Made by a program: the position numbers and the translations under genes. A DNA stretch of 64,000 bases from Caulobacter sp. CCUG 60055 (GTDB lineage: Bacteria; Pseudomonadota; Alphaproteobacteria; Caulobacterales; Caulobacteraceae). Numbering within the stretch: position 1 is the stretch's first letter; each line of letters begins with the position of its first letter. Positions 26,488 to 35,674 of this stretch are shown here, in pieces. The notes below the pieces were generated by a model. It saw only the letters and a list, made by a program, of their open reading frames with translations, made no database searches and was not told the origin of the DNA. The DNA lies in NCBI RefSeq assembly GCF_022750545.1, contig NZ_PUIC01000005.1, positions 124,001 through 188,000 of the forward strand. Direction: 5' to 3'.

Positions 26488-27615
26488 TCACAGAAGGAGG
26501 GAGGCGGGATCGGCCTGGGCCACGCGCCGAAGCGCGAAGACGCCGGAGAGCAGAGCCACCAGGATGACGAGCACCGCCGCCGTGGCCATCATGGCCGGCG
26601 ACAGCACGATGGGCACGGCCTGCGACCCGGCCAGGCCGATCAGGCCGACGGTGAGCAGCGCCGCGACGCCGACGCCGGCCACGCCGATCCACAGGGTCTG
26701 GCCCAGGACGATCGAGCGCAGCGCGCCCATCGAGAAGCCGAGGGCGCGCAGGGCGGCGTAGTCCTTGAGCGAGGCGGCCACGGCGGCGGCCAGGGTCTGG
26801 CTGGTGATGACCACCGCCACCAGGATGGCGACCACGCTGCCGAACACGAAGGCGACGCCGGCGCCGGACTCGGCCAGCCAGTAGCGCGTGGTCCGGTCGG
26901 CGAAACGCTTGGCGGTCATCGCCTCGAAGCCGCGCCGCTTGCCCACGGCGTTGAGTTCGTCGGCGACCGCGGCGGCGCGGCGGGGATCGTCGACCTGGGC
27001 GACGAAATAGGCCACGTCGTCGCCCGGCCCAGCGTTGGGGTCCAGCCGGCGGGCGTTGGCCAGCGAGGTGATGACGTTGACGCCGCCCAGGCCGCGCAGG
27101 CCGCGGGTGGAGCCGACGACCTTGACCTGCCGGCCGTTGATCTCGACCACGTCGCCGACCTTGACGCCCAGCTTGCGGAAATCGGCGGTGTCGGCCAGCA
27201 CCACGTCCGGCTGCAGCAGCAGGCGGCGCTGTTCGGGCGACAGGGCGTCGGCCAGGACCATGGCGTCGGGATGGGTGTCGATGCCGACGATGTAGACGTT
27301 GACCATGCCGCGCGAGCCGGTGCGCCATTCGCCCGAGCCCCACACGAACGGCTCGACCCGTTTGACGTGCGGGTCCATCCGCAGGAACAGCTCGGCCGTG
27401 CCGGCGATCGGCCGGCCGAGGTCGATGCTCTGCACGCCTGGGAAGCCCACCCAGAGGTCGGCGCTGGACCGGGTGACGTAGAGGCTGGACAGCGAGAAGA
27501 TGCCGAGGATCACCGCCGCCTGCAGCAGGACCAGCAGGCCCGAAAAGCCGACCGCGATCACAGCCGGGGCGAAGCGGCGCCACTCATAGGTCAGGGTCTT
27601 GAGAGCGATCGACAT
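26488..27615 (-). CDS. FtsX-fold ABC permease (DevC-like)
   Basis: A 375-residue inner-membrane permease with one N-terminal helix (about 17-42), a large periplasmic MacB-like domain and three C-terminal helices, the architecture of DevC/MacB exporters. It is the first gene of the permease-adaptor-outer membrane factor-ATPase operon. DevBCA of cyanobacteria exports glycolipids with TolC; the substrate here is unknown. Naming rests on fold and operon composition. Confidence 0.9.
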   Translation of the reverse strand: MSIALKTLTYEWRRFAPAVIAVGFSGLLVLLQAAVILGIFSLSSLYVTRSSADLWVGFPGVQSIDLGRPIAGTAELFLRMDPHVKRVEPFVWGSGEWRTGSRGMVNVYIVGIDTHPDAMVLADALSPEQRRLLLQPDVVLADTADFRKLGVKVGDVVEINGRQVKVVGSTRGLRGLGGVNVITSLANARRLDPNAGPGDDVAYFVAQVDDPRRAAAVADELNAVGKRRGFEAMTAKRFADRTTRYWLAESGAGVAFVFGSVVAILVAVVITSQTLAAAVAASLKDYAALRALGFSMGALRSIVLGQTLWIGVAGVGVAALLTVGLIGLAGSQAVPIVLSPAMMATAAVLVILVALLSGVFALRRVAQADPASLLL

Positions 27616-28084
27616 CAGGTTCGCACCCGTCGCGCGACGGCGCGCCGCAGGCCCAGCCTAACGCCGCGCGGGCGGTCGGGCCGCCGGAAAATGTCTTGGC
27701 GCATGATCGGTCCGCGCTTCAGGAGGCCAGGTCGGGCGAGCGCGCCCCAGGGTGCGGCGCGCGCCGGCATGGTGAAGGGCGTTCGCGGGATTCGCCATGG
27801 GTGCGCATGGATGGACAGGTCACCATTTTCACAAGGCCGCTGCGACGCGACACCGCTCGCCCCCGGAGATAGAGACGCCGCGGCGGGCCATGCGCCTCAA
27901 GCGTTTCTTGAACAATCTCCGCCCCCAGCCGTCAAGCGACGTATCCGCGCATCGCCCCTCAGCCTTTGCGCGCGGCGAGCCATGTTTCAAATTCGAAATG
28001 AATCCAAAGGCGTTGAGGCCCCTCCCCAGACCTGCGTCTTAACCCTGAAAGGCGACGCGCGGCGACGCCCGAGCGAGGATTGAG
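27616..28084. other. Intergenic region between divergent exporter and amidohydrolase operons
   Basis: About 470 bp with no supported gene. It should hold two divergent promoters. A near-palindrome TTTCAAATTCGAAA (27985-27998, one mismatched pair) lies 87-100 bp before the amidohydrolase start and is the only operator-like element seen. No terminator is present, as expected between divergent genes. Confidence 0.5.
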
Positions 28085-29896
28085 ATGATGCGGACAGCAC
28101 GAACAGGCCTGAACCGGCGGTGGTTCGCCGCGGGCGCCCTGGCCGCGGCGGTCGGGGTCGGCGGCGCGGCGGGCGTCGCCGCGACCACCCAGCCGGACGC
28201 CACGGCCATCGTCGGCGCCACGGTGTTCGACGCCGCCGGCAACGCGCCGCGGATCGCCACCGTGGTCATCAAGAATGGGCGCATCGCCGCCGTCGGCCCG
28301 AACGTCAAGCCGCCGCGCGGGGCCAGGATCATCCGCGCCGACGGCGAAGCCCTGTTGCCGGGGCTGATCGACGTCCACACCCACTGGACCCCCGCCGGCG
28401 ACCCGCGCCTGACCCCGGACATCGCCGCCGCCTATCTGGCCGCCGGCGTCACCACGGTGAACGACTTCAACGCCGCGCCGGAATCCTACGAGCCGCGCCG
28501 CCGCTGGCTGGCCGCGCTCGACACACCCCACGTCAACTTCGCCGCCCGCATCAGCACCCCGGGCGGCCACGGCGCCGACTGGGCCGACACCGCCACCACC
28601 AAGTGGGTCAATACGCCGGAAGCCGCCCGGGCGGCGGTCCGCGCCGTGGCCGCCTACAAGCCCGACGTCATCAAGGCCTTCACCGACGGCTGGCGCTACG
28701 GCTCGGCGCCGGACAACACCAGCATGGACGCCTGGACCCTGGCCGCCCTGGTCGACGAGGCCCACAAGCACGACCTCAAGGTCCTGACCCACACCGTCAC
28801 CATCGACAAGGGCAAGGAGGCCGCCCAGGCCAAGGTCGACGTCATCGCCCACAGCCTGCAGAACCGCGAGGTCGACCAGGAGGTCGTCGAGCGGATGAAG
28901 GCGAACGGCACCTTCTACGCCCCCACCCTGGCGGTGTACGAGCCGGGCAAGGGCGGCAAGGCCGGCGATCCCGCCGACCCCAAGGTCCGCCAGGCCCTGC
29001 GCAAGTTCGACTACGCCCTGCACAACGTGAAGACGCTGCACGACGCCGGTGTCGTCGTGGCGCTCGGCACCGACGCGGGCATGCCCGACACCCCGCACGG
29101 GACCTCGACCCTGCGCGAGCTGGAGCTGCTGGTGCGGGCGGGGCTGACGCCGACCGAGGCCCTGACGGCGGGCTCCGCCGGCAGCGCCAAGGCCCTCGGC
29201 CAGTTCGGCGACCGCGGCTCGATCGAGGTCGGCAAGCGCGCCGACCTGGTGCTGGTCAAGGGCAGGCCCTGGGAGAGCATCGGCGACATCCGCAAGACCG
29301 ACCGCGTGTTCGTCGACGGCCGGCTGGTGTTCGGCCCCGGGGCCGTGCGCCGCGCCGCCGACGCCGCCAAGGCCATGCCCGCCCTGCCGGCCAAGGCCAG
29401 GATCGACGACTTCGAGCGGGCCGACGGCCGCACCAACCTCGACACCCTGCGCACCGACAACGCAGACGGCGGCCTGGACCGCACCGTGCAGATCAGCACG
29501 GTGATCCCCCGCGGCCCCGCCGACCACGCCCTCAGCGTCGCCGCGCGGATGGCCTACAAGAACAACGCCTACGCCGGGGTGATCCTGCCGCTCAGCCGCG
29601 GCTCGATCGAGCCGGTCGACGCCCGCGCCTTCCACGGCCTGCGCTTCGACATCCGCGGCGACGGCGCCTACACGGTCGGCGTCAACAGCCTGACCGGCCT
29701 GTGGACGGCCGAGGTCTCGGGCGGGCCGGCCTGGAAGACGGTCGAGATCCCGTTCACGGCGCTGAAGAAGGAGGCGGGCTTCCGCCAGCTTCCCGGCCCC
29801 TGGACCGCCGACGACCTCGTCGAGATCCAGTTCGGCGGCGGCCGCGCCCCGGGCCAGAAGATGTGGTTCGAGATCGACAACGTCGAATTCTACTGA
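28085..29896 (+). CDS. Exported amidohydrolase fused to a CIA30 domain
   Basis: A 603-residue metal-dependent hydrolase. The N-terminus has twin arginines before a hydrophobic stretch (NRRWFAAGALAAAV), fitting Tat export. The amidohydrolase domain (about 40-430) shows the metal-site series IDVHTHW, VIKAFTDG, LTHTVT, VIAHSLQN and LGTDAGMPD, as in imidazolonepropionase/prolidase-like enzymes. Residues about 438-603 match the CIA30 beta-sandwich (IDDFERADGRTN near its start, FEIDNVEFY at its end), which may bind ligand or partner. The gene precedes a large TonB receptor, so it may process a compound imported by it. Confidence 0.88.
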   Translation: MMRTARTGLNRRWFAAGALAAAVGVGGAAGVAATTQPDATAIVGATVFDAAGNAPRIATVVIKNGRIAAVGPNVKPPRGARIIRADGEALLPGLIDVHTHWTPAGDPRLTPDIAAAYLAAGVTTVNDFNAAPESYEPRRRWLAALDTPHVNFAARISTPGGHGADWADTATTKWVNTPEAARAAVRAVAAYKPDVIKAFTDGWRYGSAPDNTSMDAWTLAALVDEAHKHDLKVLTHTVTIDKGKEAAQAKVDVIAHSLQNREVDQEVVERMKANGTFYAPTLAVYEPGKGGKAGDPADPKVRQALRKFDYALHNVKTLHDAGVVVALGTDAGMPDTPHGTSTLRELELLVRAGLTPTEALTAGSAGSAKALGQFGDRGSIEVGKRADLVLVKGRPWESIGDIRKTDRVFVDGRLVFGPGAVRRAADAAKAMPALPAKARIDDFERADGRTNLDTLRTDNADGGLDRTVQISTVIPRGPADHALSVAARMAYKNNAYAGVILPLSRGSIEPVDARAFHGLRFDIRGDGAYTVGVNSLTGLWTAEVSGGPAWKTVEIPFTALKKEAGFRQLPGPWTADDLVEIQFGGGRAPGQKMWFEIDNVEFY

Positions 29897-29982
29897 CCGA
29901 AATTCCACTGACCGGCGAATTTCAGGGCGACGCCACCGACACGCTTCTGTGGCGCCGCGGCGACACCTGATCGCGCATGCGC

Positions 29983-30019
29983 CCGGCCCGGCTTCCTTTC
30001 GATGAGGGGGCCGGGCCGG
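29983..30019 (+). terminator. GC-rich hairpin after the amidohydrolase gene, weak terminator
   Basis: A 10-bp perfect stem CCGGCCCGGC / GCCGGGCCGG with a 17-nt loop, followed by CTTCCGTCTT, not a clean U-tract. It may attenuate transcription between the amidohydrolase and the TonB receptor. Confidence 0.45.
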
Positions 30020-30091
30020 CTTCCGTCTTACCCCCGAACAGCCGGACGGCTCTTTCAGCCGCGGCTCAACCATCTGAGGGGGTAGACCTTT

Positions 30092-33000
30092 ATGAACAAC
30101 AGGGCTCGACTTCGAGCGGCCATGCTGGCGACCTCGGCGCTGTGCGCCGGGGCGGCGAGCGGCCAGGCCTGGGCGCAGGGCGCGGCGACCGGCGGCGCCG
30201 CCGACGCGCCCGTCGCCATCGAGGAGATCGTCGTCACCGGCACCCGCATCGAAGGCGCCAAGGTCACGGCCGCCCTGCCGGTGACCGTCGTCGACCAGAA
30301 GCAGATGGACGCCGTCGCCGCCGTGTCGGGCGACGACCTGTTCCGCTCGATCCCGCAGATGGGCGACGTCACCTTCAACAGCGGCTACCTGGCCAACAGC
30401 TCGAACAGCGCCCGCGGCGACGTCGGCTCGGTCAACCTGCGCAACCTCGGCGTCGGCAACACCCTGGTGCTGCTCAACGGCCGCCGGGTCGTCGCCCACC
30501 CGACCAGCCAGGCCAACGAGTTCCTGGTGCCGGTCGTCACCTACAACACCAACGCCATCCCGACCTTCGGCCTCAAGCGGATCGAAGTGCTGCGCGACGG
30601 CGCCGCGGCCATCTACGGCGCCGACGCCGTGGCCGGCGTGGTCAACACCGTGACCCGCGACAACTTCAACGGCGTGACGCTGGAGGCCCAGTACGGCGGG
30701 GCCGAGGGCACCCACCTGAAGGAGTTCGAGTTCAACGCCCAGCTGGGCCACAACTTCTCGGACGGCCGCGGCAACATCTCGGCGCAGTTCAACTATGACG
30801 ACCGCACCGGCCTGCGCGCGTCCGACCAGGACTACACCGCCTCGGCCGACAAGCGTCCGCTGTTCGCCGGCACGGCGTTCGACGGCGCCGGCGGGGTCGA
30901 CGGCCGCAACGCCACCACCCCGTGGGCCAACCTGACCACCCAGGGCAGCGTCAACGTCACCCGCAACGGCGTGTCGCTGACCAACAAGGGCCAGCTGCAC
31001 ATCCAGCCCTCGAGCGCGGCCGGCTGCGCCGCCGACCTGGGCGGCGGCATCTGCATCAACCCGTCGGCCGCCGCCTATTCCGGCGTCGACCGCTACCTGC
31101 GCTACGACTCGTCGGGCGACGGCACCTATGTCATGCCGGCGATCACCCGCGAGAACCTGTTCCTGACCGGCCACTACGACGTCACGGACGAGGTCACCGC
31201 CTATGGCGAGGTCGGCTACTACCACGCCAAGAGCCACTCGGTTCAGACCCCGGTCTACATGACCACCGCCCAGGGGATCACCGTGCCGGGCTCCAACTAC
31301 TGGAACCCCTTCGGCGCGACCGGCAGCCCCAACCGCCTGTCGGGCGTCAACGCCCCGGCCGGCGGCCTGAACCTGACCATGACCGGCTACGCCTTCGCCG
31401 ACGCCGGCCCGCAGAGCATCGACGTCGAGAACAGCCAGTACCGCGTCCTCGCCGGCCTCAAGGGCAAGAAGTGGGGCTTCAACTGGGACAGCGGCCTGCT
31501 CTATTCGGAAGCCGAGGTCGAGGACGTCTCCGACGGCATCAGCGCCACGGCCCTGCAGAAGCAGCTCGCCCTGTCGACCCCCGATGCCTACAACCCCTTC
31601 AACGGCGGCGACCCCAACCGGCCCAGCTTCGGCGACACCACGCCGAGCAGCGCGGCGGCGATCAACGCCATCCGCGTCAAGGCCGTGCGCAAGAGCACCA
31701 GCACCCTGGCCATGTGGGACTTCAAGGTCTCGCGCCCTGACCTCTACCGCCTGCCCGCGGGCGACCTGGGCGTGGCCGCCGGCGTCGAGTATCGCCGCGA
31801 GACCCAGAAGGACGACCGCGACGCCCGCGTCGACGGCACGATCACCTTCACCAACCCGATCACCGGCGTGAACTACGGTTCGGACCTGATCGGCGTCAGC
31901 CCGAGCCCCGACACCAAGGGTTCGCGCAACGTCAGCTCGGCCTATGTCGAGTTCGCCGTGCCGCTGGTCTCGCCGGAGATGAACATCCCGTTCGTCCATA
32001 ACCTGGAAGCCCAGGTGGCCGGCCGCTACGAGAGCTACAGCGACGTCGGCGACGTGGCCAAGCCCAAGATCGCCCTGGCCTGGGACATCATCGAGGGCGT
32101 GCGCCTGCGCGGCTCGTGGGCCCAGGGCTTCCGTCCGCCGAACCTGGAGCAGATCAACGCCACCCTGGTGACGCGCTCGAACACCCGGACCGACTGGATC
32201 TACTGCCAGGCGGACCTGAACTCGGGCCGGATCAAGAGCTTCGCCGACTGTACGCGCCGCGGCGCCACCCAGGCCCAGCGCGCCGGCAACCCCGACCTGA
32301 AGCCCGAGGAATCGGAATCCTTCGGCGGCGGCCTGGTGCTCGAACCGCGCTTCATCCCGTCGGAGTACGGCCGGTTCACCTTCACGCTCGACTACTGGCG
32401 CATCAAGCAGGAAGGCATCATCGGCATCTTCGGCGAGGGCAACGCCCTGACGCTGGACTACCTGCTGCGGATGCAGGGCCAGACCAACCCGAACGTGATC
32501 CGCGCCGCGCCGACGCCGGCCGACATCGCCGCCTTCGCCGGCACCGGCATCGCGCCGGTCGGTCAGGTGCAGTACGTCAAGGACCAGTACGTCAACCTGC
32601 AGCCGCAGGAAGCGCGCGGCCTCGACATCGGCGTCATGTGGCGCCTACACGGCACCCGCTATGGCGACTTCGACTTCAACTTCAACGCCGCCCACCTGCT
32701 GAAGTTCTACCAGCAGCCCTCGGCCGGCATCGCCGCCCTGCTGGCCGCCCGCGCGTCGGGCGTCATCAATCCGGGCACCACCATCACCGGCAACGGCGAC
32801 CTGATCCGCCAGGGCGGCAAGCCGGAATGGAAGTGGTCGGCGGCAGCGACCTGGCGCTACAAGCAGGTCACGGTCGGCGCGTTCACCCAGTACATCGGCG
32901 ACGTCGACGAGAACACGCTGCTCGACGCCAACGGCAACCCCTGGCTGATCGACTCCCAGCTCACCGCCAACCTCTATGCGGACTACGAGTTCGTGGACGG

Positions 33001-33157
33001 CGGCTGGTGGACCGACAAGACCCGGGTGCGCGTCGGCGTGAAGAACGTCACCGACGAGAAGCCGCCGCTGTCCTACAGCTCGGGCAACGGCTATCTGGGC
33101 ACGCTTTATCAGCCCTATTCGCGCTACTGGTACGTCAGCGTCCGCAAGAGCTTCTGA
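30092..33157 (+). CDS. Large TonB-dependent receptor
   Basis: A 1021-residue outer-membrane receptor. The signal peptide ends near AWAQG, then comes a TonB box-like IEEIVVTGTRI, the plug (LRNLGVGNTLVLLNGRR, VLRDGAAAIYGADAVAGVVN) and a long barrel ending in VSVRKSF. The IVVTGTRI-type plug and length near 1000 residues match receptors of Caulobacterales and Sphingomonadales that import peptides or oligosaccharides. GAGGGGGT precedes the ATG. Neighbouring hydrolases (28085, 33291) suggest a peptide-like or amide substrate; this is inference. Confidence 0.93.
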   Translation: MNNRARLRAAMLATSALCAGAASGQAWAQGAATGGAADAPVAIEEIVVTGTRIEGAKVTAALPVTVVDQKQMDAVAAVSGDDLFRSIPQMGDVTFNSGYLANSSNSARGDVGSVNLRNLGVGNTLVLLNGRRVVAHPTSQANEFLVPVVTYNTNAIPTFGLKRIEVLRDGAAAIYGADAVAGVVNTVTRDNFNGVTLEAQYGGAEGTHLKEFEFNAQLGHNFSDGRGNISAQFNYDDRTGLRASDQDYTASADKRPLFAGTAFDGAGGVDGRNATTPWANLTTQGSVNVTRNGVSLTNKGQLHIQPSSAAGCAADLGGGICINPSAAAYSGVDRYLRYDSSGDGTYVMPAITRENLFLTGHYDVTDEVTAYGEVGYYHAKSHSVQTPVYMTTAQGITVPGSNYWNPFGATGSPNRLSGVNAPAGGLNLTMTGYAFADAGPQSIDVENSQYRVLAGLKGKKWGFNWDSGLLYSEAEVEDVSDGISATALQKQLALSTPDAYNPFNGGDPNRPSFGDTTPSSAAAINAIRVKAVRKSTSTLAMWDFKVSRPDLYRLPAGDLGVAAGVEYRRETQKDDRDARVDGTITFTNPITGVNYGSDLIGVSPSPDTKGSRNVSSAYVEFAVPLVSPEMNIPFVHNLEAQVAGRYESYSDVGDVAKPKIALAWDIIEGVRLRGSWAQGFRPPNLEQINATLVTRSNTRTDWIYCQADLNSGRIKSFADCTRRGATQAQRAGNPDLKPEESESFGGGLVLEPRFIPSEYGRFTFTLDYWRIKQEGIIGIFGEGNALTLDYLLRMQGQTNPNVIRAAPTPADIAAFAGTGIAPVGQVQYVKDQYVNLQPQEARGLDIGVMWRLHGTRYGDFDFNFNAAHLLKFYQQPSAGIAALLAARASGVINPGTTITGNGDLIRQGGKPEWKWSAAATWRYKQVTVGAFTQYIGDVDENTLLDANGNPWLIDSQLTANLYADYEFVDGGWWTDKTRVRVGVKNVTDEKPPLSYSSGNGYLGTLYQPYSRYWYVSVRKSF

Positions 33158-33210
33158 CGTCCCTTCCCTTCCTTCCCGGCGTCCCAGGACGCCGGGAGCC
33201 GGAACCGACG

Positions 33211-33245
33211 AAAGGCCAGCCCGCAAGGGCTGGCCTTTCTGTTTG
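33211..33245 (+). terminator. Rho-independent terminator after large TonB receptor
   Basis: Perfect 12-bp stem AAAGGCCAGCCC / GGGCTGGCCTTT with a GCAA loop, followed by CTGTTTG. It separates the receptor from the downstream M28-like gene. Confidence 0.9.
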
Positions 33246-33290
33246 CGGCATGATCCGTTGCGCCCCTTCCAAGCCAGACGAGCCGGCGGC

Positions 33291-34505
33291 ATGACCCCTC
33301 CCCACGACCCCATCGGCCAGGCCCGCGCCTGGCTGGAACGTTATGAATCGTTCGGCGGCAAGGCCTCGGGCGGCGAGGGCGACCTGGCGTGCGGCGCGTG
33401 GCTGGAGGAGGTGCTGCGGGGTCTCGGCTACGCCGTGCGCCGCCAGCTTATCGAGACCCCCTGGTTCGAGACCGCCGACGCCAGCCTGGCGATCGAGGGC
33501 CACGCCGCCGAGGTGCTGGTCCAGGCCCCGGCGGTCCAGACCAGCCGCGCCGGCCTGACCGCGCCCCTGCGCCTGTTCGACGCCGACCGTCCCGCCAACG
33601 TCGCCGGGGCCATCGCCCTGATCGTCCTGCCGCACGGCCGCTGGTCGTCGGTCGAGCAGCCGGCGGTCGCCGGTCCTCTGGCCGCAGCAGCCGCCGCCGG
33701 CGCGCGCGGCGCGGTGCTGGTCACCGTCGGCCCGTCGGGCGAGGCCCTGGCGCTGAACGCGCCGTCCTCAGGGGCCGCCGCCCTGCCGACCGCCATCCTG
33801 GCTCCGCGCGAGGCGGCCCCGTTCATCAGCGCGGCGCGACGCGGGGCGAGCGCGGCCCTGACCCTGCTGGGGCGCGGCGGGCGACGGCAAAGCTTCAACC
33901 TGATCGGCCGCATGGGACCGGGCGGCGAGCGCAGCCTGGTGGTGTCGACGCCGAGGTCGGGCTGGTTCGGCTGCATGGGCGAGCGCGGGCCAGGACTGGC
34001 GGTGTGGCTGTCGCTGGCCGAACGGCTGGCCGAGCGCCCGCCGGCCATCGACGTCGCCTTCGTCTGCACCAGCGGCCACGAGTACGAGAGCGCCGGCGGC
34101 AAGGCGTTCCTGCGCGACGGCGCGCCGCGCCCGGCCGAGACCGCCCTGTGGCTGCACCTCGGGGCCAATGTCGCGGCCCGCGACTGGCACGAAGCCGGCG
34201 GAAACCTCGCGCCGCTGCCCAGCGCCGACCCGCAGCGGTTTCTGGTCGCGACCGAGGGACTGGTCCCCCTGGCGCGCGCGGCCTTCGCCGGGCTGGCCGG
34301 GCTCGAGGCGGCCTACCCGGCGGCGGCGGGGGCGGCCGGCGAGGCGGCCGACATCCTGGCGGCGGGCTATGCGCGGACGGCGGGGATCTTCGGCGCCCAC
34401 CGGCTGCACCACGCCCGCGGCGACGACGGCCGCTGCGTCGAGCCGGCCCTGGCCGTGCAGGTCGCCGACGCGGCCGAGCGGTTCATCCGCGGCGCCCTCG
34501 CCTGA
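33291..34505 (+). CDS. M28-like peptidase homologue lacking visible metal ligands
   Basis: A 404-residue protein with no signal peptide from the ATG at 33291. The layout recalls M28 aminopeptidases: a cap or PA-like segment (about 90-190), then a core with LVVSTPRSGWFGCMGERG, FVCTSGHEYESAGGKAFL and a Leu/Ala-rich end. The usual first ligands (HxD) and the GxxDNxSG loop are replaced here by STPRSGWFG and ERGPG, so zinc binding is doubtful. It follows the TonB receptor and may act on the same substrate or have lost catalysis. The family call is moderate. Confidence 0.65.
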   Translation: MTPPHDPIGQARAWLERYESFGGKASGGEGDLACGAWLEEVLRGLGYAVRRQLIETPWFETADASLAIEGHAAEVLVQAPAVQTSRAGLTAPLRLFDADRPANVAGAIALIVLPHGRWSSVEQPAVAGPLAAAAAAGARGAVLVTVGPSGEALALNAPSSGAAALPTAILAPREAAPFISAARRGASAALTLLGRGGRRQSFNLIGRMGPGGERSLVVSTPRSGWFGCMGERGPGLAVWLSLAERLAERPPAIDVAFVCTSGHEYESAGGKAFLRDGAPRPAETALWLHLGANVAARDWHEAGGNLAPLPSADPQRFLVATEGLVPLARAAFAGLAGLEAAYPAAAGAAGEAADILAAGYARTAGIFGAHRLHHARGDDGRCVEPALAVQVADAAERFIRGALA

Positions 34506-34520
34506 GGCCGGCCGGAAGGG

Positions 34521-35270
34521 TCAGAAGCGCCGCACGAAGCCGACGGAGGCGGTCATGACGTTGCGGGTCTGCAGCAGCGGGCTGCGCCATTCCCGGCCGA
34601 GGATGCGGTCCCCGCTCAGCACCCCGACCAGGGCCACGCCCTTGGCCAGTTCGCGCGCGGCGTCCAGCTCGGCCCCGGCGCTGTAATAGTCGTCGGCCTG
34701 GAACCGGGGCAGGTCCTCGCGCCGCGCCACCGCCCGGCGCAGGCCGAAATACTCCTGGGAGAAGCGGTCGTCGGCCCAGGACACCCGCACCTCGCCGCCC
34801 AGCTTGAGCTTGGGCGCGACCTGGCCGCCGGTGTCGAACGACAGGTCGCCCGACCAGCCGTCATAGCCGGTCTCGGCCTTGCGCAGGCGGGTCTCGATCT
34901 CGCCGACCGGCGTGCGCAGCTTGGCGAAGCCGCCGATCTCGACCGCGTCGTTCATGCGGAAGGCGCCGCGCGGCAGGCCGTCGTTGAAGGATTGCCGGAA
35001 CTCCGCCACCGGGCCGGCGCTGAAGGGGCCGTCCCGGAAAGCCGCCCACCTGGCGCCGTCGTCGAGGCTGAGGGCCACGGCGTCGCCCCACCGGGCGTTG
35101 ACCACCGGCAGGGCGTCGACGCGGTAGCGCGGCGAGCCGAGGTGCAGCGGCCGAGCGCGGCCGACCACGCCGAGATCGACGGTCCATTCGTCCAGGGCGG
35201 CCGCCTCCTGCGCCCAGGCCGGGGCGGCGCAGGCCAGGGCGGCCAGGGCAAGCCAAGCCCCGCGCCTCAC
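34521..35270 (-). CDS. MipA/OmpV-family outer membrane protein
   Basis: A 249-residue beta-barrel starting at a GTG that overlaps the upstream transporter stop (GTGA). A signal peptide (cleavage near APAWAQEA) precedes strands typical of MipA/OmpV, ending in the aromatic terminus VGFVRRF. MipA was described as a scaffold between a lytic transglycosylase and a peptidoglycan synthase; OmpV relatives are porin-like. Here it is the last gene of the nine-gene operon starting at 41951, giving that pathway an outer-membrane component. Confidence 0.82.
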   Translation of the reverse strand: MRRGAWLALAALACAAPAWAQEAAALDEWTVDLGVVGRARPLHLGSPRYRVDALPVVNARWGDAVALSLDDGARWAAFRDGPFSAGPVAEFRQSFNDGLPRGAFRMNDAVEIGGFAKLRTPVGEIETRLRKAETGYDGWSGDLSFDTGGQVAPKLKLGGEVRVSWADDRFSQEYFGLRRAVARREDLPRFQADDYYSAGAELDAARELAKGVALVGVLSGDRILGREWRSPLLQTRNVMTASVGFVRRF

Positions 35271-35674
35271 GATGGGTCGCCCTTGCGGCCGATCAGCCAG
35301 ACGCCGGCCAGTATGGCCGCGCCGCCCAGCACCTGCAGGGCGTCGCCCGTCTCGTGGAACAGCGTCCAGCTGGCGACGATGACCAGCACGTAGCTGATCG
35401 CCGACAGGGGGAAGGCCTCGCTCAGCTTGACCTCGCTCAGCACCACCATCCAGGCGGCGAAGGCGGCCAGCTCGAACCCGATCAGCGCCCGCCCCCAGGG
35501 CAGGGCCAGGGCGGCGGCCAGCCAGTGCAGGCCCATGGGAACCCCGCTCAGGGCCTCGGCCGTCTGCTTGGCGGCGATCTGGTAGCCGAGGCTGAGCAGC
35601 GGCACGGCCACCCACAGCAGCCGGATCGCCCAGCGCCGGCGCGGCGTGGGCTCGATGACGGACTGGGCGGTCAC
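35267..35674 (-). CDS. Half-size EamA/DMT transporter 1
   Basis: A 135-residue membrane protein with four helices of the drug/metabolite transporter superfamily (EamA half, about residues 10-128). It starts at a GTG overlapping the GNAT stop. Half-size DMT proteins such as ArnE/ArnF or EmrE work as dimers. A second, diverged half-size copy is encoded by the same operon (38570-38938), so the two may form a heterodimer that flips or exports the pathway product. Confidence 0.85.
   Translation of the reverse strand: MTAQSVIEPTPRRRWAIRLLWVAVPLLSLGYQIAAKQTAEALSGVPMGLHWLAAALALPWGRALIGFELAAFAAWMVVLSEVKLSEAFPLSAISYVLVIVASWTLFHETGDALQVLGGAAILAGVWLIGRKGDPS

Noticed and set aside
27959-31999. 1346-codon minus-strand open frame
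   Set aside because: Antisense to the amidohydrolase and TonB receptor genes; composition (Val/Gly/Arg/Asp/His repeats) is that of a complement frame in high-GC DNA.
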